Source: Beta vulgaris subsp. vulgaris
Lineage: Eukaryota > Streptophyta > Magnoliopsida > Caryophyllales > Amaranthaceae
DNA: 64,000 nucleotides
Reading direction: 5' to 3'
Assembly (NCBI RefSeq): GCF_026745355.1
Contig: NC_079208.1
Coordinates: forward strand, 25,533,305-25,597,304
Part shown: positions 10,590 to 20,720 of the stretch, piece by piece
Numbering within the stretch: the first letter of the stretch is position 1
Layout: each line of letters starts with the position of its first letter
Made by a program: the position numbers and the translations under genes
Notes under the pieces: model-generated
Told to the model about the DNA's origin: nothing
The model's input: only the letters and a program-made list of their open reading frames with translations
The model's database searches: none

Positions 10590-11701
10590 GATAGGAAAGG
10601 AAATTTACAAACTTGAGCCCATCTTTCTAGCTTAAGTAGCTAGGCAATGGGCCTTTTCTACTTGCTCTCTACCAACTTTTGTTACTCTAATAGAATTAAA
10701 ACCTTTCGCTATGTGAAGGATATCCTTAATGATATTTCGTATAGGAGTATTCTTGTTTTCTTGAAGTCGCTCAATTAGTTGCTTAGAATCTGTTCAGATT
10801 TCTATATCCTTGATTTGATGTTTTCTCCCTTCGTTCATGCCAAAGAGAAGAGCCAAGGCTTCCACTTGAATAGCTGAATTTGCATTTACTATTTGAGCCC
10901 CTTTTGCTATTGTCATGTTATTATGAGAAATCTCTCAACCATAAGCTGCCACTCCCGGGTCGTCCTTCCTTTTCTTGTTTTGTTTCCAGGCTTCGTCTAC
11001 GATTCGAGTTATATGATTACTATTCTCTTTCTAGCTCTTACTCCATTCGGATTTTGATTTTATCGCCTCTGGTGGTTGCCTAGACTTGGATTGTGTGATA
11101 ATCTATGGCTTATTACCATATTTCAACCACCTTGATTTCCAATGATTGAAAATGTTATAAACGTTACTGGGCTTCATGCAGTTTTTCGACCACGTAGATA
11201 TAAAGATATTTCCTAGCCTATCTGAATTGATTCCAAGGATTGAGTTCTTCTATATCCTTGAGGTTACTTCACAATTTTTAAAAAGGTGAGTATTTGATTC
11301 CTCTATGCTCCCACAGAGTGGGCAAGGACTCTCGCTTAGGATTTTCCTTTTCCTAAGGTTTACTCCGGTGGTCAGCCCAATATTAACTAGTTTCCAATAG
11401 AAAAAATTTCATTTCGGCTAGAAGTTTTGACTCCATGATTTTTTCCAGAATTTAGAAGGACCGTTACCTATATTTTGAAGATGGGTATAGAACCAATATC
11501 CTGATTTTATCGAATAGTTTCCATGCGTTATTTTCTCCCAATTCTCTTCATCCTCTGCCTCTAAGAAAGGGATATGAACTGTTTTAATGGTTTTGATATA
11601 ATCCACGTCAAACCACTTATGTAAAAGAGGCTCGTTCGAGCTATTATTTTCCAAAATTAGATCACTAACCCACTTTGGCTTTGGGTCTTGGTTGCCTATT
11701 A
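10590..11701 (-). pseudogene. LINE ORF2 C-terminal remnant (zinc-binding RT region and RNase H-like domain)
   Basis: The minus strand starts with DPKPKWVSDLILENN at the CACTA junction, then the RT-linked zinc region (NYSIKSGYWFY..., SPCPLCGS) typical of plant LINE ORF2 near 11300-11560. About 10680-10940 gives an RNase H-like segment (AIQVEALALLFGM, then TDSKQLIERLQ) with the Glu and Asp positions of that fold. Stops and frameshifts break it. In intact elements this protein nicks DNA and primes reverse transcription at the target; here only the distal end remains. Confidence 0.75.
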
Positions 11702-11938
11702 CACTAGTGGAAAAAACCCCACCTCATGCGGTCAAAACTGGCCTTTCAGATGTGGTTTTGGTCCGCATCAGATGAGCTCGCAGCAGGTGTGTAATAAATT
11801 CTGATGCGGTCGCATCAGATTAGCTCATAATCTGATGCGGTTTTCCCATGAACCGCATCAGATTTTGGTCTTGGCGCCAAGGTTTTCTTCCTCTGGTGGG
11901 AACAATCTGATGCGGTTTTCTCCAGAACCGCATCAATG

Positions 11939-11944
<6 letters not shown>

Positions 11945-11982
<38 letters not shown>
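11945..11982. repeat. (TA)n microsatellite
   Basis: About 19 uninterrupted TA units within the subterminal region of the CACTA element. A second short run lies at about 12193-12208. Confidence 0.9.
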
Positions 11983-11986
<4 letters not shown>

Positions 11987-11987
<1 letters not shown>

Positions 11988-12192
11988 CAGAAGTGAGTTC
12001 ATATGAGAATACATACTTACATGAGAAATGAGAATGAATTTTACGCGCAATAAGTCTTATGAATAAGTGATCTAACTCTAATGAAAAAGTGATGTAACTC
12101 CAAAAAAAAAAAAAAGTAGAAAAAATAATTCAAAAAATTTTTTTTTTTAGGCTCAAATTTTTTTTAGGGGGTATTCTCATGTGATCTTGCCT
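11987..12192. mobile_element. Candidate MITE in the CACTA subterminal region
   Basis: The ends carry CATATGAGAATAC near 12000 and GTATTCTCATGTG near 12171, imperfect inverted copies, with TATA-rich DNA outside. No coding sequence. The TA-rich flanks make the target duplication impossible to prove. Confidence 0.4.
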
Positions 12193-12354
12193 ATATATAT
12201 ATATATATAAACCTGCCACGTCATATATATATAATATTAATAATGTACTACAAATGAAGTTATAAATAAGTACTAAATTCAAAAATAAACATATGAAGTG
12301 AGTGTAGCTAGTAACATAATCCTAACAAACAAGCTCAAACCCGCAACATTATCC

Positions 12355-13620
12355 TCACATGCAAATGTCGGTAAGGTAGCGTGCTAGCAAATCCCGAACC
12401 TCGTTTATCTCGGAGGTGATGAAAGAATCCTCCCTTGGCTTGCCCTTGATGAACACCTTATAAAAAAAATCATAAGGAAACACACATAAGAAGTCAATAA
12501 TGAGACTAAGTGCGGGAGGTTAATGAAAGTTGAGCTAAGAAGTCAAAAATCGGCCCGAAATGGCCTTCACTTACCCAAATTGGGTTTCAAAGCATGAAAA
12601 ATGATTTAACTTGACTCTAATGGTTAAATATGTTGTTATTAGTACTATATATGTCATAACATGTGACTAAATGCGAAAATTTAAGAAAAATGAGCATGAA
12701 AAACAAAAATCGGCCCGAAATGACCTTTACTTACCCAAAATAGGTTTTAAAGCATGAGAAATGGTTTTTCTTAACTCTAATGGTTATATATGTTGCTATT
12801 AGTACTATATATGTCCTAACATGTGGCTAAATGTGGAAAAATATGTAAATTGAACTTGAAAGGCCAAAATAGGTCCAAAAAGGCGAAAATGGTTTTCATG
12901 TATAATACCTTCTCAATATCCCCGACTTCCTTGCAATTTGAGGCTATATCGAACATGAACCTCAACACATAGTAGCCACACTCGGTTTCCCTGGGTTGTT
13001 GAGCACACTAATTGTAAAATTACATTAAAAAATCATGTAAGAAACATACATGTTTGTTTTTTGTAACAGAAAGAAGTAGATCAATAATATGAATTACCTT
13101 CATTGCTTTCCATTGAGGAACTCGTCCTGTTCTCCCAACCTTCTTCAAGCAGCTGTAGTTATTTTAATTTCATGTGAGAAGCGGACAAAGGAAGAAATTA
13201 GTGAAACGTGTTGGAGCTAATAATAAACATACTACTTATGCATGATTTGAGGAGTAAGGAACGTGGTGGATGTTGAGCTGCAGAATCAAACTGATATATT
13301 GTGTTGTTTGAAGGAGAAATCACAAGAAGCGACCAATGGGCACTAAAATCACAAAATCAAATTAGGAAGCAATCATGTGAGTACATACTTGTATTGTATA
13401 ATAATTATTAAGTGCTAAAAATGGATAAGGTTAAGAACTATACTCTTCAAAACAAGGGGAAAATATGAACTTATGTTGTGCACGTTTAGCTGTTTGGAGA
13501 CATAGCCAAATATACTCCTTAACCTCAGTTGTGTTTTGCAAATAATTGTCAGCTTGGACGAAATCTGGACATAACCACCCAAACTGATCGCGTCCACAAG
13601 GAGACTCTTGGAGTAATCTT
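12355..13620 (-). CDS. Ulp1/SENP-type (C48) cysteine protease domain of the CACTA second gene, multi-exon
   Basis: Five minus-strand exons give a C48 protease fold, in transcript order. (1) ~13435-13618, CGRDQFGWLCPDF and KRAQHKFIFSP. (2) ~13240-13342, HWSLLVISPSN then IYQFDSAAQHPP, holding the catalytic His and Asp. (3) 13098-13152, KKVGRTGRVPQWKAMK. (4) 12909-13007, QQPRETECGYYVLRFMF, holding the Gln and nucleophilic Cys; flanked by TTAG acceptor and GTATTA donor. (5) ~12355-12459, VFIKGKPRED to the TGA stop at 12355-12357. Exons 3, 4 and 5 join in phase; the exon 2 donor is not clear. Ulp1 proteases cleave SUMO-type conjugates, and related domains occur in second genes of some plant CACTA and Mutator elements. 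The role in transposition is unknown. All three catalytic residues are present, so it may be functional. Confidence 0.7.
12541..12880. repeat. Two diverged ~176-bp repeats in the last intron of the Ulp1-type gene
   Basis: Two tandem units share ATCGGCCCGAAATG, ACTTACCCAAA, GGTTT(C/T)AAAGCATGA and TTAGTACTATATATG. Their core matches the ~160-bp array at 16375-18135. Both lie between the Cys exon (12909-13007) and the last exon (up to ~12459). Confidence 0.75.
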
Positions 13621-13625
13621 CAACT

Positions 13626-15119
13626 CACTAGTAGAATAATTGCTTATTGTTGCGGTGATATTGCTGCGGTTTTACCCATACGCAGCAATATATAACGTAA
13701 AACGAAAAGAAAAAATATAAAATAACCATATTGCTGCGGTTTTGGCTGAAAACCCCAGCAATATGGTTTGAACGAAATTTTTTGAAATTTTTTGACTATT
13801 TGACCAAACATATTGCTGCGGTTTCTGACAAAAACCGCAGCAACATATTAAAATAATATAAAAAATTATTATTTGAACCTATTGCTGCGGTTCCTACAAA
13901 AAACCGCAGCAATAGGCTTTTAAAATAAATATTAAAAAAATTCACTAGGGTTTTAACTTTTAAGCGCTCTCTCTTCCCTCCTCTCTCTCCTCTCACGTAC
14001 CACTCTTCAGTCTCTCTCTCTCCTCTCACGCAGCCCTCTTCAGTTCTTTCTCTCTTCCTCTCTATCTCCTCTCCTCCTCTCTCTCTCCTCTCCTCCTGTC
14101 TTCCTCTTTCCTCTCACGCACACCTCTTGACCTCTTCAGTTCTCTCTCTCCTCTCAACCTCTCACGAGGCTTCAACCGCCAGATTCCATGGTTCGCTTGA
14201 TTCAACTGTTGGTTCATCGCTCGTTAGACTCGACGGCGTAAGTTTACTCGCAGACCCTTGGCCGTTTGACGACGTAATTTCGCTCGCAGACCGTTCGACG
14301 TGGCTCGCCATATTCGTCCGCTCGTAGGCTGTTCAACGTGGCTCGCCAGATTCGGCCGTCTACCAGTTCGTTCGTCGTCGTCTTCCAGGTTCGTCGTCTT
14401 CCGTCGTCTTCTAGTTCGTTCGTCGTCTTCCGTCGTCTTCCAGTTCGTTCATCGTCTTCCATCGTCTTCAGTTCGTTCGTCTTCTCCAGTTCGTTCCGCG
14501 TTTTGTAATAGTTGTTGTATTATTTTTTTGTAATTATTTGTATACGAAATTACAACTTATAAATAATATGATTGTTGTTATATTATTTTCAGATCTAGTA
14601 TTTTGTGGTATTATTATAATATAGTTGTAGTATATATTTTTTTTATATTTTTTTGGAGTTACCTTCTTGTTCTTATGTTGGGGGTAGGATGATTGTTATA
14701 ATTTCTTTTCAGATCTGTCATTTTGTATTTTTTATGTTTTTGAATTTTGTATAATATTCTTTTGTCATTAGTTTCAATCAATACAGTTTTATTTTCTTTT
14801 AGCCTTTTTGTCTTTCAAATTTGATGGCAAAATGCAAAAAAAAAAAATTCTTTTTTTTTTATATCTTTACCAGTACATATTGTTGCGGTTTTGGCTCGGA
14901 ACCGCAACAATATGTGTAATATATTGATGCGGTTTTGGCCTGGAACCGCATCAATATGCTTTATAAATTTGATATAAAATAAATATATTGTTGCGGTTTT
15001 ACCTAGAAACCGCAGCAATATATTAGTTACCTATTGCTGCCCCCTTAATTGCTGCGCGCCCAAAACCGCAGCAATATGCCACTTTATGACCGTATCAATA
15101 AGCATTTATTCTACTAGTG
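13626..15119. mobile_element. Non-autonomous CACTA element nested in the CACTA second gene
   Basis: Termini CACTAGTAGAATAATTGCTT and the inverted AAGCA-TTATTCTACTAGTG end, flanked by ACT on both sides (13623-13625, 15120-15122). Subterminal regions hold many copies of ATTGCTGCGGTTTT and its complement. The 1.5-kb body has a pyrimidine-rich stretch (13960-14500) and T-rich DNA but no transposase. The copy at 32697 is the same family. It split the Ulp1-type gene between the exons near 13618 and 15212. Confidence 0.9.
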
Positions 15120-15211
15120 ACTCAAAGCACAACCATATACATAACATAGATATATTATTAGATATTGCAAAGAAAGTTCATACATTTCATAAGTACTGAT
15201 ATTATACCTCA

Positions 15212-15622
15212 TGAATGCTTGAATTAACGAAACATTCAACATATCTTCGCAAAGGAACTCTTTCACATCATCTTGGATATCCATGTCGACGCTTCCTTGT
15301 GATAGTTGAATTCCGTGGTACTGAACTTAACCTTCAAAGGTGTATCATCCGACATATCACGCATATTTGCATGTAGCCATGAGCATGCCTTAGTGAAACC
15401 TTGAATCGTTGATGACTCAATCTAAGTAGGTTTAGGAGGGTTTTGTTGGCGATTTGAACCTTTGGAGACTTGCGTTCCTTCCCCCGAAATCGCCTTCTTT
15501 GGCATGCTTTGCTTGAACTCTCCTTTTCCTTCGCCTTTTCTAGAGGAGGTGAGTCCGCCTTGCTTTCGTTGGGCTTCTTTATTCTCTCCAAAACCAATTG
15601 ATTGAAACCGAAAAACATTCAA
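15212..15622 (-). CDS. Middle exons of the CACTA second gene (upstream of the Ulp1 domain)
   Basis: Minus-strand segments with coding character but no catalytic motif: about 15422-15622 reads a Lys/Glu/Ser-rich linker and continues to about 15310 as CSWLHANMRDMSDDTPLKV; then ~15212-15285 encodes DIQDDVKEFLCEDMLNVS and ends before a GTATAA donor. Plant CACTA proteins often have such segments between the Ptta/En/Spm part and the Ulp1 part. Exact borders are uncertain. Confidence 0.5.
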
Positions 15623-15880
15623 CTTACTTAGTTAATACTTAATAGATATGAATTAAATAGATCAATATGCTTGAATACTTTAGTTGCTTCATTTTACCTC
15701 GTCCGAAAACCTCACCCATGCCGATGGCCAGAGCACATAACCACCACGAGCATCGGTCAAGACATTTGTATCCGTCGACGGGTCAGGTAATGGGAGAGCA
15801 AAGTCTTGGTAACTAGGAGTGATCAAGACTACACTAATCGCCAAGTGATCATTGTCCACAGACTGTTGATGGACTGTTGC

Positions 15881-16453
15881 TCATTCACTTCGTGGTTGTG
15901 CATTTCCTTCAGCCACCACAATCAAACCCTCATCTTTTACATCTAGTAAAAGCTGGCAAGGCGTTTCTTCCTTCAAAAGTATATGAATTGAGGTTAGTTT
16001 ATATAATGACTTAGTTTTTGAAGTTATAAGAAGACTAGTAGTTACCTCTAACTCAAGTATAGATGGTGCTGATTTTTGTGTGTTAGGATAGCTAGCTTTG
16101 TCCTCCAAAGGACGATCCAGTTTAGGTTGACGTATCGCCGATAAACCATACTCTGTAAGGACCGCATTGAAACTTGTCGTGAGTTTCTCCGTCACCTTCT
16201 CTGTAATTTCCTCCGTAAGCTTCTCCCGAAGAGCTTGTGCCAAGGCTTCCATATCATGTGGGGCGGGAGCATTAGAAAGTGGCCTTGTGATTGTGGAAGA
16301 ATCTTTACTGTAGGATTTTGCCACACACAGACGAATACCACCAGAACCCCTCAAACGTCCATTGTGGTCCTTTCCCAAAGTCTCGTCCCAAAATGACATC
16401 CACTTGCCCAAAGTGGGTTTCAATACAGGTGAAGCTAGTTTAGTTGATTGCAA
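15881..16453 (-). CDS. Ptta/En/Spm-type N-terminal region of the CACTA second gene
   Basis: A 190-codon minus-strand frame containing WDETLGKDHNGRLRGSG, a signature seen in plant Ptta/En/Spm-type transposon proteins, a helical stretch ALREKLTEEITEKVTEKL, and near the end CQLLLDVKDEGLIVVAEGNA, which resembles a conserved block found ahead of Ulp1 domains. The stretch between ~16040 and ~15975 may include an intron. The 5' end of the frame (LKPTLGKWMSFW) is itself a copy of the ~160-bp repeat at 16375-18135, so the frame start at 16453 is doubtful and the true exon may begin nearer 16420. Confidence 0.55.
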   Translation of the reverse strand: MQSTKLASPVLKPTLGKWMSFWDETLGKDHNGRLRGSGGIRLCVAKSYSKDSSTITRPLSNAPAPHDMEALAQALREKLTEEITEKVTEKLTTSFNAVLTEYGLSAIRQPKLDRPLEDKASYPNTQKSAPSILELEVTTSLLITSKTKSLYKLTSIHILLKEETPCQLLLDVKDEGLIVVAEGNAQPRSE

Positions 16454-18135
16454 TACATATATTGATACTAATAAGAACTTTACATGACATTACATGCCGC
16501 TAAAAGCGATAAATTAAATAATTTGAGCTTGAAAAGCCGAAATCGGCCCAAAATGACATCCATTTACCCAAAGTGGGTTTCAAAGCATGCAAAACTAGTT
16601 TAATTTATTGCAATACATATATAGATACTAATAAGGACTTTACATGACGTTGGATGCGGTTAAAAACGATAAATTAAATAATTTGAGCTTGAAAAGCCGA
16701 AATCGGCCCAAAATGACATCCACTTACCCAAACTGGGTTTCAAAACATGTGAAGCTAGTTTAGTTGATTGCAATGCATATATATATACTAATAAGAACTT
16801 GACATGACATTACATGCGGCTAAAAGCGATATATTAATTAAATTGAGCTTGAAAAGCCGAAATCGGCCCAAAAACACATCCACTTACCCAAAGTGGGTTT
16901 CAATACATGTGAAGCTAGTTTAGTTGATTGCCATACATATATAGATACTAATAAGAACTTGACATGACATTACATGCGGCTAAAAGCGATAAATTAAATA
17001 ATTTGAGCTTGAAAAGCCGAAATCGGCCCCAAATGACATCCATTTACCCAAAGCGGGTTTCAAAACATGCGAAGCTAGTTTAGTTGATTGCAATACATAT
17101 ATAGATACTAATAAGGACTTTACATGGCGTTACATGCGGTTCAAAACTATAAATTAAATAATTTGAGCTTGAAAAGCCGAAATCGACCCAAAATGACATC
17201 CACTTACCCAAATTGGATTTCAAAACATGTGAAGCTAGTTTAGTTGATTGCAATGCATATATATATATACTAATAAGAACTTGACATGACATTACATGCG
17301 GCTAAAAGCGATATATTAATTAAATTGAGCTTGAAAAGCTGAAATCGGCCCAAAAACACATCCACTTACCCAAAGTGGGTTTCAATACATGTGAAGCTAG
17401 TTTAGTTGATCGCAATACATATATAGATACTAACAAGAACTTTACATGACATTACATGCGGCTAAAAGCGATAAATTAAAGAATTTCAGCTTGAAAAGCC
17501 GAAATCGGCCCAAAATGACATCCACTTACCCAAAGTGGGTTTAAAACATGCGAAGCTAGTTTAGTTGATTGCAATACATATATAGATACTAATAACGACT
17601 TTACATGGCATTACATGCGGTTCAAAACGATAAATTAAATTATTTGAGCTTGAAAAGCCGAAATCGGCCCAAAATGACATCCACTTACCCAAACTGGATT
17701 TCAAAATGTGTGAAGCTAGTTTAGTTGATTGCAATGCATATATATATACTAATAAGAACTTGACATGACATTACATGCGGCTAAAAGCGATATATTAATG
17801 AAATTGAGCTTGAAAAGCCGAAATCGGCCCAAAAACACATCCACTTACTCGAAGTGGGTTTCAATACATCTGAAGCTAGTTTAGTTGATTTTAATACATT
17901 TATAGATACCAATAAGAACTTTACATGACATTACATGCGGCTAAGAGCGATAAATTAAAGAATTTTAGCTTGAAAAGCCGAAATCGGCCCAAAATGACAT
18001 CCACTTACCCAAAGTGGGTTTCAAAACATGTGAAGCTAGTTTAGTTAATTACAATACATATATAGATACTAATAAGAACTAAACATGATATTACATGAAA
18101 TAAAAAGTGAGAAATTAAGTCAAGTGACCTTGAAA
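16375..18135. repeat. Array of about ten ~160-bp tandem repeats inside the CACTA element
   Basis: Units recur at about 16538, 16698, 16859, 17019, 17179, 17341, 17502, 17661, 17820 and 17980 (position of AAATCGGCCC or a variant). Each has GCTTGAAAAGCCGAAATCGG, GACATCCACTTACCC, GGGTTTCAAAACATG, GAAGCTAGTTTAGTTGATTG, ATACATATATAGATACTAA and TTACATGCGGCTAAAAGCGA. Two slightly different unit types alternate in part (AAAATGACATCC versus AAAAACACATCC). On the minus strand nearly every unit contains GGGTAAGTGG, like a plant 5' splice site. The array lies between the transposase region and the second gene. Confidence 0.92.
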
Positions 18136-18185
18136 AGCCAAAATCCGGAATTTGAAATTGAGAAGTCGAGCCTTTTGCCACCTTC

Positions 18186-20338
18186 CTATGAAGTTTCAAC
18201 CATTATCCCTTCCCCATGATCTGCACGCATGTAATTTGTCGCTAAGTCCACATGAGTGACATCGGCGTTGGGATTGGTGAAAGGCGGGGTGTCTTCAAAA
18301 GCATCATATTCCTCCTCATCCTCAACATCACCAACTCCAAGTATACTTCTTTTTCCAGGGACAACAATTGACCACTTCTTATCAAAAGGGTCAGTTACAT
18401 AGAATACTTGCTTAACCTGTGATGCAAGCACGAATGACTCTTCACTTTCAAACAACCGACCCAAGTCTACAAGAGTAAATCCACAAGGGTCATTTTTTCT
18501 TATGTAGCGCCGGTTATAATCAACCCACTTGCATCGAAATAAGCAGACCGTGAAACCAGAGTAGTCAAGCTCTCAAATATCTTGAACCCACCCATATTAT
18601 ATCAATGTAGCATCAATAGGAGACTTGTCTTTGGCACTTGCATACCGTGTAGATGATGCCTCTACTGAAACGCCACTATTCTGCAAAGATCTCGATTTTT
18701 CATTTTGACGATCTGTCCAAAACGTATATCCATTAACATCATAACCCTCATAGGAGTGCACAACTTCTCGAGGACCAAATGCTAGCCACTTAAGAGTTTA
18801 TGAAATAGTGGAATCTACTTTACGCATTAACCGGTTATGAAAGCAATCAATAAACGTCTTATTATGCAACTGCATCAATGCTCTAGTCCCTGTTCCTGGA
18901 TTTTGATCACGCAACTCCTCCATATGCTCATCCAAGTAGGGATGGACCTGTACCATATGCTGCAATACAAATAAGTGTGCTTGTATTCGCATTTCAACTG
19001 GAGGTACAATCATTTTGAAGCCAAGCGTACCTTTACCCTCGAGTCTACCCTCGTGTCGAGATGTAGGAAGTCCAATAGGATCAACATTACTTAAGAACTC
19101 GGCCACAAAATTACCGACCTCTTCACTCACAATCCCCTGAATAATACTTTCTTTTGGTTGTGCTGGATTCCTTACTTTATCTTTCAAAGAGCCCATATGT
19201 CTCTCAAATAGATACCACCACCTTAAAAATACCGGACCACATAACTTAATCTCTCGAACTAGATGTACAACCAAATGGACCATGATGTCGAAGAAAGCAG
19301 GTGGGAAATACATCTCAAACTTGCACAAAGTCTCTATCATGCCAGCTTGGAGAGCATCAAGCTTCGACTATTGTAACGTTTTGCTACATATAGTATTGAA
19401 AAAAGAACACAACTCTGTTATGGTATATCTCACATGTTTCAGCAATATCCCTTGAATTGCAATCGGTCAGAATACTTGCATCATTACATGACAGTCGTGA
19501 GACTTCGTACTCGATAGCTTCAACTGACCGTCTAAGGTAGCAAATCTTTTCAGGTTCGATGAGTACCCTGATGGAGCCTTAATGTTGTACGGAGACTTGT
19601 AAAAAAGCCGTTTCTCAGCTCTAGATAGAGTGTAGCAAGCCGGAGGCAAATAGTTCCTATCATCACACTCACCTTTTTCTTTTCTTTTCCTTCAATTCTT
19701 GCAGCCAACCCTTCTTGAATTTCCTCTTTTTTTTCCCTTTCTTTTTCCTTTGCCAGACACTTTCTCTTTTTTCTTTCTTTTCTTAGTGTCCCTCTTTTCA
19801 GCCCATAGCTCTAGTCGAAGCCCCTCACTTTCTAGGTACAATCGCACTCCTTTGCTATCCTTTGTCTTATGTGGAATATTCATAAGTGTCCCCAAAATTG
19901 CGTCACATACATTTTTCTCTATGTGCATGACGTCGAGACAATGTCTAACCTCTAGATCCTTCCAATATGGAACTTTCCACATAATGACCCCTTTTTCCAA
20001 AGTCCCTTACCACCATCACCCGATCCTTTGCCGAATATCGTTTCAATACCCTTGACCTGACCAAAAACCTCAATACTAGTCAATGGCCTACGAGCAACCC
20101 CTTCCTCAACTGTTCCATCGAATGCCTTCTTCTTATTACGATAAGGATGGTCGCATCGAAGGAACCTTCGGGTCGGCATATAAACTTCTTTGTGACAATT
20201 AGAAATGTATTTAGATTCTGTTTCGTCGATGCAAATCGGGCATGCTTTCTTCCCTTTGTTCTTGTACCTGGATAAGTTCCCATAAGCAGGAAAGTCATTA
20301 AGAGTGTACAAAAGCATGGCACGTAATCTAAAAATCAA
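18186..20338 (-). pseudogene. TNPD/TNP2-type CACTA transposase, N-terminally truncated and frameshifted
   Basis: DDE-type transposase of CACTA elements, which binds and cuts the element ends. Minus-strand segments in order: 19952-20338 (LNDFPAYGNLS, KGKKACPIC, MPTRRFLRCDHPYR), then after a frame change near 19975 VPYWKDLEVRHCLDVMHIEKNVCD (19692-20000), then 19467-19649 (LPPACYTLS-type, STKSHDCHVMMQ), then 18798-19340 (FEMYFPPAFFDIMVHLVVHL, CGPVFLRWWYLFERHMG; DUF4218), and 18186-18464 (VKQVFYVTDPFDKKWSIVV, VGDVEDEEEYDAF; DUF4216). The domain order is standard. The N-terminal transposase-associated domain and the first part of the TNP2 domain are absent, and the linker between DUF4218 and DUF4216 is broken. 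It is unlikely to encode an active enzyme as shown. Confidence 0.85.
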
Positions 20339-20441
20339 TTATGCATGACTTTATCACCTATGAGGTAATGCTACCTGATAATTACCAAAAAAATAAATAA
20401 ATAAACTATTGATCTTTAAGGGGGTAGAAACATCACAACAT

Positions 20442-20720
20442 CACTAGTAGAAAAATACTCAAATGCTTCGGTTAAAAAGCCCACAAATGCTCCTTATTTG
20501 ACGCGTAGCAGACGTCATACGAGCATTTGAGAATTTCACAAATGCTTCGGTTGAAAATCGGAGCATTTAGTTTATCAAATGCTCCGGTTGTGATTAAAAC
20601 CGAAGCATTTGATGTATTTTACATTCTTAGAATAGATCAAATGCTCCGGTTTATAGGAGAAAATCGGAGCATTTGTGGAAACAAATGCTCCGGTTTAAGC
20701 GTACATCCGGAGCATTTGTA
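20442..20720. mobile_element. Left terminus of another CACTA-like element
   Basis: Begins CACTAGTAGAAAAATACTC after CAT, followed by many direct and inverted copies of AAATGCTCCGGTT / AACCGAAGCATTT. These subterminal motifs differ from those of the element starting at 11702. No right end with the same motifs was seen, so its extent is unknown. Confidence 0.65.

Larger units (their letters stand above)
11702..20441 (-). mobile_element. CACTA (En/Spm) transposon with TNPD and Ulp1-type genes; right end not resolved
   Basis: The left terminus reads CACTAGTGGAAAAAAC, preceded by TTA, and is followed by subterminal repeats of TCTGATGCGGTT and its complement (11740-11930). Inside, on the minus strand, are a transposase region (18186-20338) and an upstream-to-downstream multi-exon gene ending in a Ulp1-type protease (12355-16453). 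No TAGTG end with the same subterminal repeats and a TTA flank was found. The transposase N-terminus is missing where another CACTA-like end begins at 20442, so the element was probably truncated there. It lies inside the LINE and itself received the small CACTA at 13626. Confidence 0.75.

Noticed and set aside
14127..14533. Ser/Arg-rich open frames in the CACTA at 13626
   Set aside because: They come from a pyrimidine-rich, TCGTCTTCC-like low-complexity stretch and are open in several frames at once; no domain.
16375..18135. CRISPR-like or centromeric satellite array
   Set aside because: Units are adjoining ~160-bp repeats without unique spacers, only ~10 copies, and lie inside a CACTA element between its two genes.
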